Below are positions 1 to 10,544 of a DNA stretch of 64,000 nucleotides, in pieces. The first letter of the stretch is position 1. Each line of letters begins with the position of its first letter. The notes beneath the pieces were generated by a model. That model was not told the origin of the DNA. It did not search any database and was given only the letters and a program-made list of their open reading frames with translations. The stretch covers positions 7,344,303 to 7,408,302 of the forward strand of contig NC_081332.1 of assembly GCF_022539665.2 (NCBI RefSeq), read 5' to 3'. Both the position numbers and the translations under genes were made by a program. This stretch comes from Daphnia carinata. Its lineage: Eukaryota; Arthropoda; Branchiopoda; Diplostraca; Daphniidae.

Positions 1-1
1 A

Positions 2-1666
2 AAAAACATACACCCAATATATAGCCTAAGATTTGGTAAAGCAGGCATTCACATCCCACTCCTCCCAGACCATTCAACAGAAAATAACGACAATAATGAC
101 CTTACCGAAGCAGATTACCGTAGCCTAGAATCTTTCTCCCAATCAGACAATAACAAGAAATCCAAGCGAATTAGACAAACCCAAGAAAGTGAAGTGACTA
201 ACATCTCTGACGAGATACGCATAAAAATCGAAATTCTATTGAAAAAGCACGAAGCTCTGTTTGCAGAAAAGGAATCAGATTTGGGTTTAGCAACTGATGT
301 AAAGCATCCCATTAACATAGGATACAACGCCCCAATTACTCAACGATTGCGCAGGACGCCAGAAGCATTAAAACTTATTGTCAAAACAAAAATCGAAGTT
401 TTGTTGACTAACAAGATTATTAGGGAAAGTAACAGCCCATTTGCAGCAGCCATTGTAATGGTACCCAAAAAAGATGGAGAAATGCGTTTGTGTATTGACT
501 AAAGGGCACTAAACAAAATAACTATAAAAGACAAATACCCCTTACCAAGAATTGATGACACCATTGATGCACTGAGCGGATCAGTTTACTTCTCAACATT
601 GGACTTACTGAGCGGCTACTGGCAAATCGAGATAGAAGAAGGCGACAAACATAAAACAGCTTTTATTTGCGAATATGGTCAATATGAATTTAATAGAATG
701 CCATTTGGATTAACTAACGCACCAAGCACATTTCAACGTGCAATGAATATCATCTTGAAATCAGTATTGTTCAAGTTCACATTGGTTTATCTGGATGACA
801 TAATAGTGTTCAGTAATAATATTATGGAACATGTGACACATCTAGAATCAGTGTTTAAGCTTCTTAAAGACGCAGGACTCAAGTTAAAAAGAAAGAAATG
901 TGAATTTTTTAAAGAAGAGATTATTTAGGATACATTGTTTCGAAAAAAGGAATAACACAAATTACGAGAAACCTAGAAGCAATTATCAAATACCCAGCCC
1001 AAAAACGTGAAAGAATTTGAAAACGTGAGCTCAGTTTTAGGTCTGGCTAGCTATTACAGAAAATTCATTCGGGCTTTTGCTGATAAAGCCCACCCACTGA
1101 CAGCGCTAACGAGAAAATCAGCCGAGTGGAAATGGGGAGAGGAACAAAGGGACGCCTTTGACTGCATAAAGAACTGTCTCATAACTAGACCTATCCTAGG
1201 GTATCCAGATTTCATGCGCGAATTTATCATCTACACAGATGCTTCAGGATATGGAATAGGAGCAGTCTTGGCTCAGATGCAGACTCTACCTCAATCAGCG
1301 GATTCAGCGGAGTCCGACGTACAGGAACCCCGTGAATCAGACGGTGCGGAAGTCATCATAGCGTATAGCTCTAAACATCTGAAAGACCGCGAGGCCAAGT
1401 GGTCAACCACAGAGAAAGAGGCTTACGCAATCATACACGCAATCGATGTGTTTAGGACATATCTATACGAACACAGATTCACCGTATTTACTGACCATAG
1501 ACCTTTAGAATGGTTAATGAGCAAGAAAGAACCCGCAGGAAGAATAGCTAGATGGGCACTCAAACTACAAGAATTTGATATCGTCATTGGATACCGGCCT
1601 GGGAAGTCGCACCAAAATGCTGACACCCTAAGCCGTATTCCCATAGTGCCACTAGCACGAGTATAA
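2..1666 (+). pseudogene. pol: pol: reverse transcriptase and RNase H of the first gypsy element
   Basis: The frame is open from base 2, with a linker after the protease (not in window), then RT fingers ending in a CID motif. A TAA at 500-502 replaces the usual Tyr codon there, and the same frame resumes with the RT palm. YLDD lies near base 790. Near 925 and again near 1000 the frame moves by one base, each time in a T- or A/C-rich run. RNase H follows, with TDASGYGIG near 1236, the Glu of the EKEAY segment near 1420, and TDHRPLEW near 1490; the domain ends in a HQNADTLSR-type motif. A further TAA at 1664-1666 stands in a frame that stays open downstream. The family role is copying genomic RNA to DNA and degrading the RNA strand. 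As written, the copy is broken. Confidence 0.9.
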
Positions 1667-2048
1667 ACAACGGCTACAGAAAATGAAAATGTCATAAGAG
1701 AACTTGAAAATATTCGCAAAGAAAGACTAGAGAACAAATTAAAGATCGATCGATTAAGGAAACAAGAACAACTTGAGAGAGAAAATAAAAGTATTCAAAA
1801 AGAAAGCGAAAGTTTCGAGAGGGAAAGTCTTCAGAAGAAGAGTGTAACTTTCGAAAGAGAAATTGGAAGTGAAAGTAAAAGGTCTTGGAGAGAAGAAAGG
1901 TGGGTAGAACTACAGCGAGCAGATAAATATGGCCAAAAAATTATGATGAAAATACAAGAAGATAGCCAGAAAAGTAGAAATAACAGATTCTCAAGCAAGT
2001 TTATAATCAACGAAAAGGGTCTATTAACAGATAGGCAAGGAAAGTTAT
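1667..2048 (+). other. Coiled-coil linker between RNase H and integrase
   Basis: The frame of RNase H continues past the TAA at 1664-1666 with about 125 codons rich in Glu, Lys, Arg and Ser. Charged heptad-like runs such as RELENIRKERLENKLKI suggest a coiled coil. Gypsy elements usually have a short, poorly conserved linker here that leads into the integrase zinc finger. A long charged coiled coil is unusual, and its function is unknown. Confidence 0.6.
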
Positions 2049-2150
2049 ATACTTATTATACTTTATATTATATTTTATTTATATTATAGTTTATTATTTT
2101 TATTATTATTATTATTTATTTATATTATAGTTATATACTATTAATACTTT
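2049..2150 (+). repeat. AT-rich simple-sequence tract
   Basis: About 100 bases consist almost only of A and T, with repeated TTATTATT and TTTATATTATAG units. The tract sits where the His residues of the integrase HHCC zinc finger should be encoded, so it appears to replace that part of pol. Confidence 0.8.
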
Positions 2151-2159
2151 TTCCACCAC

Positions 2160-3356
2160 ATGCGACAAAACGTAACAGAATACATCAAAAATTACCTAAA
2201 ATGCGCCAAACGCCAGGCTGTGGGAGGAAGTAAAGCACCATTGCAACCTATGCCCCCAGCCGAAAGGGTGTGGGAAAGCCTTGCGATGGATATTGTGGGC
2301 CCAGTTCAAGAAAGCGCAAAGGGACATAGGTATATTTTAGTCCCATCAGATTACGCCAGTCGTTTCCTTTTTACAGTGCCAATGAAAGATCAAACTGCCC
2401 AAACAATTGTAAGAATTTTGGTTAATGATATTTACACCAAATATGGATCCCCCGAAGTAGTCCTGACAGATCAAGGGACTAATTTCCTGTTGAGCTTAAT
2501 CCAAGAAATTTGCAAATTATTCAAAATTAAACAAATCAGAACAACAGCATACCATCGCCAAACGGACGGATTAGTAGAACGATTTTACTATTTTTTAGAA
2601 CCCTATGTGACATGTTAGCTAGCTACGTGACGGATGAACCTGAAAACTGGGACAAATACCTTCCATTCGTCACATTTGCTTACAACACAGCGAAGCAATC
2701 GACACTGCAACAAAGCCCATTCTTCCTATTCTTCGGAAGACAATCAGTGCTCCCAAATGACATCAAAATAGATAGACGGTACGAAACATACGAAGACACC
2801 AGTGTAATGTACTCACAGCAATGGAAAAAGGCTCAGCAACTAGCGAAGAAACACCTATTTCGGGCGCAGACAAAACAAAAAAGATATTACGACAAAGGAA
2901 CAAAAGCAATCAAATACAACATCGGTGACTTTGTGGTACTGAAAGCCCCATCAACTGCCGGAAAATTCCTCAACCAGTGGAATGAACTATTCAAAATCAC
3001 CAGAAGTTTTTCAGGTCACTTACGAGATTCAACACGCCAACAATGGAAAACTAAAATCGATAGTACATGTCAACCGCCTAAAACTTTACGTCCCAGGAAA
3101 CCTAGGAGCAGAAGGAATATCAGACGCTACAAACCAACCGAAAAAAGAAACAGTACGAAGGGGACCAGGAAGACCAAGAAAACAATTCAGTAACGACAAA
3201 AGACAACTTACTCCTGAAACGCGTCCAGCCGAAGAGGCATCTTATATGATCATCGCACCAAATATTCCTTTTCTCCCACGAAACACACCTGCACACACTA
3301 GAATGATGAATCAACTATACAACTTACGGCAACGCAAAGGAGTATCGAGATTCTAA
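2160..3356 (+). pseudogene. pol: pol: integrase of the first gypsy element
   Basis: Only the Cys half of the N-terminal zinc finger remains (CAKRQ near 2195-2210); the His half is lost in the AT tract. The catalytic core shows Asp in MDIVGPV (near 2288), Asp in LTDQGTNF (near 2465) and Glu in the TDGLVERF segment (near 2570). About 13 extra bases near 2586-2598 shift the frame. The C-terminal part then runs in another frame with the AYNTA and SPFFLFFGR segments typical of gypsy integrases, and a GPY/F-like region near 2980 where the frame shifts again. The tail to 3356 is basic, with a RRGPGRPRKQF AT-hook-like motif. The family inserts cDNA into chromosomes; this copy is broken. Confidence 0.88.
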
Positions 3357-3368
3357 AAAAAACCTTCA

Positions 3369-3388
3369 AAATTTTCTTTTTCCAGATG
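3369..3388 (+). promoter_or_regulatory. Candidate splice acceptor at the env start
   Basis: A pyrimidine-rich stretch TTTTCTTTTTCCAG ends at 3385, directly followed by ATG at 3386. Env of errantivirus-like elements is made from a spliced message, and an acceptor touching the env start fits that. The donor would lie upstream of the window. Confidence 0.6.
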
Positions 3389-6300
3389 GAACTGATACTA
3401 TTATTCATCCACTTAATCACCATCATTCTATCCACATACCCCATTTATTCAACAGTATGCGCCTGTAACAACGTAAAAACCAGAGGAATTTTAGATATAG
3501 AAGCACCATATTACTGCAACAACAAGAAAAAAGATACAGCACACTTACCCAGAATACAGACGCTGTACACTTAAAAAACGACGCAAAAACCAGCAGCTTC
3601 TTGGAAAGGCTGGACATGCAAACAATGGATAAAAACGAAGAAAATAGCAGGATCATTTTAGATCGGATTCAACGACACAATATATTCACAAGAAGCTAAA
3701 CTAATAACCCCACTGGAATGCTTGAAAATGGTGAACGACAAGAAGTGCGGCGATAACAATATGCAGACCGGACGAGCAGGACTGAGTTTCACAGCCACCC
3801 CGACAGGCGAAGGGCAATGGTATGTCATAAAACAATACCATACCCTCAATTGTGTAGCAGAACAAATCACGCTACGACAAGAAAAACCAAAAGACCCAAT
3901 TGAAAGCCCTTTCGGACCTTTGAATACCACCCAGCATGAAGGACACTTCATCCAGAACCAGAATACAATTGTGTGGGGAGATAGAACAACAAATAACTCA
4001 TACTCACAAACATTGATTAAAGGAAGCGGATATCTCGAGCTCCCAAGAATGCCCAAACACGAGAATACCAGCCGACATTACGGCACCAGTCGACAGATTT
4101 AGATTTCGTTCCTCAACAAACCAGATCGGGACATCACACCGCAAGGTTACAAAGTTGTGGGTATACCGCTCACATACCTAATCTTTCCAACGGAATCTAC
4201 AAGAAAACTGTACGAGATGTTCAAAACAACTATAAATACATGCATACAGAATACTCACCTGTATACATCGGTGTGCAAGGATTACAGAGAACTCCAACCA
4301 AACCAAACGGAAACGATCCATTCAGCAGGAAGTGAAATTCTTGCTAAACACTCCTCTCGAAGATTCAGGAAAAGGTCTTTACAGCATTTCGTACGCCTGG
4401 GGATCAATAAGAATGGGATATTCACAATAAATCAGAATCGGAGGGAAAGACCGGTTCGTGAATTACAACGCCACGATATACATAATATACAAACATGACG
4501 AAAGTAACCAGTTAACTGCCCACTTTCGTCTCAAAAACGATAATCCACTTCCACAAGGAGCAGAATTCGAATACATCGTTGACAAAACCATCCGAGTACA
4601 GAACGGTGATATATGTATCACAGTGGGAGAAGCAGGCCGACTGATTGTAGCCAAATGTACGGAATATTCAACACGATGGATCCTAAATCAATTAATTTCA
4701 CAAGAATCGTATCTATGTATTACACTAGGATCATACCAAGGTATCATACTGACAGAGTGCAGAGAGGACAAAAACAGCGTAACACAACAATGGATCTTCG
4801 AAACTGTAAACACCAATCCTGATATCCTAGAAAATTTTCCGGATACAACATTAGCAGAAATGCAGGAAATTCAGCAAGAACAACGAAAGGCAATCACAAC
4901 CACGATTAATTCGCCACTATTTGGAGGAATTTTAAAAACTAATCACGGCAGCCGAATATTTTTTCTGGGACATGATTGCCTGGGGATTATTGAAAAATGG
5001 GAAAACACCGAACGAAAAATGTCTAACACACCCCGGAGTAAACAAACAAATGACGTTAGAAGAATGTGACAAAGAGTGGTCGCGTTGTCAAGAAGAACTA
5101 AGAAAACTGGTAAGCACCAACGATCCGTTAGTACAATCACAAACTACGGTAGCCAACTGTAGCACAGCAGCAGAAAGAGGACAAGCCTTTGAATATACAT
5201 CTGACTTTACCATCAGACCTTTCAATACAAACACCTGTATCAAAGCCAATACGACAATGTTAGTCCACCAGGAATGCGCTAACACCAGCTCAATCTGGGG
5301 CACATTCGAGCACACAGGACAGCTCATGGCAACAGATAGAACTGGGTTACATTCACCTTCATCAGACAGAAAGTGTCTAACGCAGAGAGTAGGACGAGTG
5401 AGCCTGGGGCATTGTCACAGCTCCAGCCAGAAACAACATTTCAGCTTCGAGTATCGGAACCCACACCGGCCAAAAACGCTTTCAGCGGCAGCCATCATTG
5501 CACTACACACTCAACAGCCATTGGACGGGAAAACACTCCCATCCCTTCCACCACTAATGAAAAGAGAATTCAACAACCAATCAGAAAGGAATGAAACATT
5601 CACCCCGCCCCCTGCCACGCCCACAACGGAAAAAGCCACAACATCAACAAGTCTTACAACGACTACAAAGCCCACAGTAGAAACAACATTGGGAACAACG
5701 ATAAAAACAACGGTAAAAACTACGACTACAATTAGGCCAGTTACAAATACAGCACCCAGCAAACACACAACAACGCATAAAATTACAACTAAACCCAGTA
5801 TGACATCAACTTCAACAAAACCCCCCACAACTACAAAGCCAATAATCACGTCAACAAGCACTAAACCAGCCACTACTACTAGTCCTACGCCAACTGTTAA
5901 AGTAACTTCAACTTCAACAACCACTACAACTACGAAGCCTACGTCAACAACAACAACGCCAACTACGACAAGCTCCACAACAACAGCAACAACAACGCGT
6001 CAATCAAGCTCAACTACACCGAGTACGACAACGGTGAAAGAAAGTTCGACGACCCCACAGTCATCAACACAGACAGCCAAAATAACCCCATTAACTACAA
6101 CAGAAACAACGTCTACAGTAGAAGAAAATCAAATTCAGGCCATCCAGGAAGATAAGAATAGAAATTTACCGCCAGCGGAGTCCCTGATAATTGCAATGGA
6201 TCAGAAAACTGAGGATTCATTAATTAATGAAAATTTGGAAAGCGGCTCACCCAAAAACATTGAAGAATTCAATGACAAAATTACATACGAATTAAATAAA

Positions 6301-7425
6301 ATGCACGACCAATATAAAATCAGCATCAAAACGGAACACGAAAACAAGCTTGCAAAAGAAATTTGAGACGTTTGTTGTCAACTATCAGCAATCAAAAGAA
6401 CACAAGCTGTTATTTTAGCTCAAAAGAACGGAATTTTGGCTGCAGCTGCAGTAGGCTTACCTATCTGCACGAGATTACAAGGCTTCGGTCAAGCAATGAC
6501 ACTTCAACAATGCGAAGCCAAAAGAATTTTTATATCAGCAAACGAAACCAAATGTGGATTTCAACCGTTCTTTACTTACGAAGGAAAGAACTGTACGATC
6601 GGCACAGATGGATGGTCAATTCATCCATACTCCGATTGTTTTTGGAAAACACCTTTAGTAAATTTAAATGGAAACCCACACACCTGGGAACACAACTCTA
6701 CAACAGGAGATTGGATACGCCAGAAACCGAGCATTCACATGCCTAATTTAGACCTCTTTACGGAATTTGAAGAACTCCATCTTAATGATTTCGACTTCCC
6801 ACTGAAAAGTCATCCAGCACACGAAACAATGGAGATGGAACAATTAAACATCCTGAATGACCTAGAAGGCAGAATGCAAGAAGGAAATTTCAATTCTGTT
6901 GGAGATATTGTGATGTCACAACAACAAGATCATCAAATAGGCCACATGTTCTCATGGTTTGACAAATTGAAAATAATAGGTCTATCAGCGATTGCGTTTG
7001 TGCTATTCTTCGTATGCTTACGGATCTTCATCGTTTGCAACCCTATCTCGAAGATTAAAGAACATATCCGCAGAAACCGGAAGATTACAAGACGATACGA
7101 CGATGGCATAGAGGAAGACCGTGAACTAACATCGATGATACCAACACGAGAACCAACTTATCTTTCATACATAGCCATAGAACAACCGTTCATAAGAACA
7201 TCCGCCCCTGCACAACTGGCAACAGAACGACAAGGTCCAATACGCCCTCCACGACCAAGAGCACCAAATTCATTAATCTACTCATCTATCGAAGAAACTG
7301 ACACACCCAAACGATGTACAGGAAAACATACTACGTGCACTTACGTCGTCGGGTATGGCATCATCTGGGAAGACCTATGTCGTTGCGTTTCAGAAACAGA
7401 CAACAGTAATTCAGCCAAAAAGTAA
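3386..7425 (+). pseudogene. env: env-like glycoprotein region with beta-trefoil-like repeats and a mucin-like stalk
   Basis: The region starts with ATG and a hydrophobic signal peptide (MELILLFIHLITIIL), then a CACN motif. An ectodomain with many Cys and Trp follows, including a WYVIKQYHTLNC segment near 3820-3855. A basic RRFRKRS stretch near 4360 resembles a furin site. Then come two sets of short C...G...C...QxW/F repeats (near 4600-4800 and 5235-5450) resembling ricin-type beta-trefoils, then a Thr/Pro-rich mucin-like stretch. The membrane-proximal part has a heptad region, Cys-rich loops with DGWSIHPYSDCFW near 6610, one membrane helix near 6970-7040 and a cytoplasmic tail of about 130 residues. 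At least four frame changes or stops interrupt it, including TGA at 6364-6366. The likely role is a viral-type surface protein. The family is not identified with certainty. Confidence 0.75.
5596..6120 (+). repeat. Thr/Pro-rich mucin-like low-complexity coding repeat
   Basis: About 175 codons in the env frame are mostly ACA/ACT/ACG (Thr), with Pro, Ser and Lys, in irregular TTTKP and TSTS units. Such stretches are usually heavily O-glycosylated stalks. The frame is open throughout, despite breaks elsewhere in env. Confidence 0.85.
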
Positions 7426-7792
7426 AATCCCTAAGGTCATCGAAATCAAAAGTAGCCATTAGCAAGTATCCATTAACAAAGTCAGTTAATTACATGAAAT
7501 ATTAGCACCCCTCCAGTAAACAACGTACTTACCAATATCTAAAAAACTTCAACAATTAAGTTGATTATTTTTTCTAAATCCAATAAATCGAAAAAAAAAA
7601 TTTTTTTTGTACAAAAATAGATACTTTCCCCATTTCAGCAACTAACTCACTTACAATTATCCTTTACTTGAAAACTTTATAGTAAAAAAAAACATACAAA
7701 CTCAAATAACAATTTTGTATTCCCAACTAACAACCTAACTACAAAAATCAAAAAACAAAAACAAGTAATAACACAAACACCAGAAAAGAAAA
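7426..7792. other. AT-rich spacer after env
   Basis: No coding frame was seen. A CCAATAAATC motif near 7582 could serve as a poly(A) signal for the plus-strand env message. The stretch also forms the 3' flank of the minus-strand gene that ends at 7793. Confidence 0.5.
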
Positions 7793-8362
7793 TCATCCAT
7801 CGTTGGAATCACGTTCGGGAAGAGGATCACCATAAAGAAGATAGTTGTAGATCTGCGATACATGTGTGATGGCTAGGCGATCGTCACTTTCTTCTTGAAG
7901 ACGCTCCCGCATAAAACGAGAAGAAGTTGGGGTGGGATGATAAATATCATCACCCGACTCTAGCCACCAAACAAAACGGGCAAATCGGAGTGGGTAAACG
8001 TCGCGATAGCGCGCATAACCTAGATGATTCCTTTAAAAAAAAAAAAGAAAGAAAATAATAATTTTAATAACTAAATAAATAGACAAATTAAAACAACACT
8101 TACAAGTAATCATTGACCCCGGACGTTTGTACCCGAAATTCCGCGGCGACAAATCCGACATTTTAAATGTCAACCGAAACAAACTGAAGAAGAGGCTCCG
8201 GTTTTCTTCGCGGAATGTCCAGAAAAGGCTTGTAGGAGTGGAAAAAATCGCGTTATCAATCCCAGACAATGCAGGATCGACCTTTGATCGATACTGAAAA
8301 ACGTACACATATTCGAACACGTCCATGAAAAGCGAAAAATAGCCAACAGGACAACAAAACAA
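7793..8362 (-). CDS. Antisense spliced gene inside the retroelement, unknown protein
   Basis: On the minus strand, an exon ending at 8104 with donor GTAAGT joins an exon 8030-7793 through a 73-base intron whose acceptor is a long T run ending in AAAG. Across the junction the frame reads GVNDYL-NHLGYARYRD and stays open to a TGA at 7795-7793. The product is rich in aromatic residues and Arg. Upstream, near 8160, one A seems missing from an AAAA run, changing frame between an N-terminal part (segment IDNAIFSTPTSLFWTFREEN) and the C-terminal part. The 5' end is not settled: a TTTTCTTCATTCCTTTGTAG acceptor-like site near 8375 suggests more exons upstream. I do not recognise the family. It lies head to head with the ankyrin gene. 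Confidence 0.55.
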
Positions 8363-8569
8363 GCAGTGTACTCTACAAAGGAATGAAGAAAATTAACTCA
8401 AGAAGAAGAATTTTAAAAAAACGCAAGAATCCCTACAAGAAAATGACAATGACTAAAAAAGGACAAAGAAAGTTCGAAACTAACAAGATATTCGTCGATT
8501 CGTCCTACGGTAAAATCCAAAATGTCAGCGCGACACAAGACGTAGATAACAATTTCACCCAAAAAAGGG

Positions 8570-8576
8570 TATAAAA
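8570..8576 (+). promoter_or_regulatory. Candidate TATA box for the ankyrin gene
   Basis: GGGTATAAAAACAG contains TATAAAA. About 25 bases further on, TTCAATG resembles an initiator. The first ATG of the ankyrin gene is at 8796. The position suggests an internal promoter that would let the gene be made without the LTR. AT-rich surroundings make chance matches possible. Confidence 0.4.
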
Positions 8577-8795
8577 ACAGAAAATGGAACATATTCAATG
8601 CATGACAAACCTGTTAGCAAATTAAGAACAGAGAAACAAGAACATAAGAGAAAAGAAAAAGCAACGTGAAGATCTTTGAATAAACAAGATTTTGCAAAAT
8701 GCGAAAACTAAACTCTTTCCAGTGTCTCAGCGGCATAAATCCAGCAAAGTTTCACAAAACAAAGTGTGCAACACATATCATTCACTCATCTCAAA

Positions 8796-10171
8796 ATGGC
8801 AAATAATTTCATTACAAAAGTTTACGAAAACGAAATAACTATCCTTTCAGAAGACGAAAAACGTATACGAACTAATCACTATCAGCGACACCGAAAGTGA
8901 GGATAATCAACAGGACTGCAGAGCAAAAGACAGTGCGAAAAGTGCGGATGAGAACAAGAAAAAAGTGCGATACATGGGATGGAATAGAAACAGAGAAGAA
9001 CGATTTTTTCGGAAATGAAGAAAAACTGAATGACAGCAGTGAATCAAGTGAAGATAAGAACGAGGGACTAACGGCGTATTGTGGAATAGCACACGATATG
9101 GAAAGTGACTACAGTGTTGATTTTATATTACGATATGACAGTGACAACTATCTTCAGTGTGAACCTCCCCGAAAACGCAACAAGCCGGACGATCAACAGA
9201 GGGAAACAGAAGCATGTAAAAACTGTCGGATGAAAACGATAGCATCCATATCAGCAGCCCGAGCAGAAAAAATCCAACTGCGAAGACGAGCCACGATAGA
9301 CTTAGAAAACGGTAAACTTTCATTAACGATAATGGGAGCCCCAATGCAGGTAATAAGAAGGTGCATCCAAAATAAATTAAAAACGCAACAGGGTTGGCCA
9401 AGACAGAAGATGGCCACATTCCTCAATGAAAGATTCGAAGAAGAACAGACGCTACTCCACACAAGCGTACGAAGATGTAGGTACGACATTACCAATCTTT
9501 TACTATCCTTTGGAGCGGACCCAGAGATACTCTATCACGGAAAAACAATTGGCCATATCGCAGCAGCCGAAATTGATCTACTGTTACTACGAATCCTGAA
9601 GCATAACAACTGCGAATTTACAGCTCGCTACTACAACGGAGAAACTCCCTTAATGTTGGCAATCTCACACGAAAACCAAGAATGTGCGAAGTTAATATGG
9701 ACACCAACTAACATCAACATTACAACACCAAGCAGCAGAACCGTTCTGCATTATTTAGCCATGTATGGCCTAGAAGACCTTGCAAGCCAAATTTGCGCAA
9801 AAAGAATCATCAACATCAACCAACAAGATGATTCGGGCGAAACCGCCTTACAGGTAGCAGTCGGATACAACCGACTTGAGATGATCGAGATATTGCTTCT
9901 ACACGGAGCAGACGCAAGAATAAAAAACTGCCATGGACACACGGCTGCATCGGATTCACCTTTTAATAAAAAAGTGCAAGGTATATTCAAAGAATGGGAA
10001 CAAGAACATAATGGTAGTTCCTTGACCAAGACTGGAAGAAAAGAACAACCACAATACCGCCGCGAGAAAAACGAAAAAGTCATAATCAACAAAGCCGAAA
10101 TACCGGGTCGAAAGAAAAGCAAGAATAAAAGACGAAAAGAAGGAAGACAATACACCAGCAACTTTATTTAA
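8796..10171 (+). CDS. Ankyrin-repeat protein carried by the retroelement
   Basis: ATG at 8796 opens an acidic N-terminus (ISDTESEDN-type segment) that changes frame twice by one base, near 8862 and near 8950, both in A runs. From about 8950 the frame is open to TAA at 10169-10171. The main frame gives a Ser/Asp/Glu-rich region, then about five ankyrin repeats between 9430 and 9990, shown by TLLHTSV, TNLLLSFGADPE, GETPLMLAISHEN, TVLHYLAMYGLE and GETALQVAVGYNRLEMIEILLLHGAD. The C-terminus is strongly basic (PGRKKSKNKRRKEGR), a likely nuclear localisation signal. Ankyrin repeats bind other proteins. An IkB-like role, as for viral ankyrin proteins, is possible but only inferred. It sits between env and the polypurine tract, inside the element. 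Confidence 0.8.
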
Positions 10172-10289
10172 ATCACCTGCAATTCTTTTTCTTAAATTTT
10201 AGGTGGAGGAACCAGTTATTTTATTCACCCAAAGAAACAAATGTAGTCGGTGACGGAAAATGCAAATCGGAGGACCAATTCTTCTTATC

Positions 10290-10303
10290 GAAGAGGGGAA
10301 GGA
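10290..10303 (+). other. Polypurine tract
   Basis: GAAGAGGGGAAGGA is all purine and ends one base before the TG of the LTR. It would prime plus-strand DNA synthesis. It marks the 3' end of the internal region and shows that the ankyrin gene is internal to the element. Confidence 0.8.
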
Positions 10304-10304
10304 A

Positions 10305-10507
10305 TGTAACGAGCCCAAAGGCTATCCAAAGGAAGCCACACCTCATACATCCATCAAGCGTTCACAAGTGAAAGTGAACGTATCTCCTCCCACTTTACCT
10401 TCATAATTTGTGTCCTTTAGTAGTATAAATACTGCATGCTTGTAAAATGTAATGCGGAATTGTTTCGGCAATCCACTGACAATACACGAGGTTTAGGAAA
10501 CTTTACA
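10305..10507 (+). repeat. 3' LTR of the first gypsy element
   Basis: The LTR starts TGTAACGAGCCC and ends CTTTACA, 203 bases. It contains a TATA-like AGTATAAATACTG near 10420-10432, fitting a promoter. The 5' LTR is outside the window, so identity and target duplication cannot be judged. The first eight bases match those of the second element's LTR. Confidence 0.75.
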
Positions 10508-10510
10508 GCT

Positions 10511-10544
10511 CCGTCCATGGTGGGCGGATGCGCACCATGGACGG
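10511..10544. repeat. Perfect 12-base inverted repeat beside the LTR
   Basis: CCGTCCATGGTG at 10511-10522 and its exact reverse complement at 10533-10544 flank a 10-base loop. It begins three bases after the LTR end. It could form a hairpin in DNA or RNA; its role is unknown. Confidence 0.9.

Larger units (their letters stand above)
1..10507 (+). mobile_element. Ty3/gypsy-type LTR retroelement with env and 3' accessory genes (5' end outside window)
   Basis: The order is reverse transcriptase, RNase H, a coiled-coil linker, integrase, env-like glycoprotein, an antisense spliced gene, an ankyrin-repeat gene, a polypurine tract and a 203-base LTR. RT has YLDD, integrase has a DDE core, and the element ends in a TG...CA LTR preceded by a purine tract, so the accessory genes lie inside the element boundaries. 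Gag, protease and the 5' LTR lie upstream of the window. Pol and env carry several stops and one-base frame breaks, so this copy is not intact as written. The unit is longer than 10.5 kb, large for an invertebrate gypsy element. The only doubt is whether the 3' module was inserted later by another event; no second set of ends was seen around it. Confidence 0.85.

Noticed and set aside
5511-5978. Long Val-rich minus-strand open frame
   Set aside because: It is the complement of the ACA/ACT-rich mucin-like coding stretch and has no features of its own.
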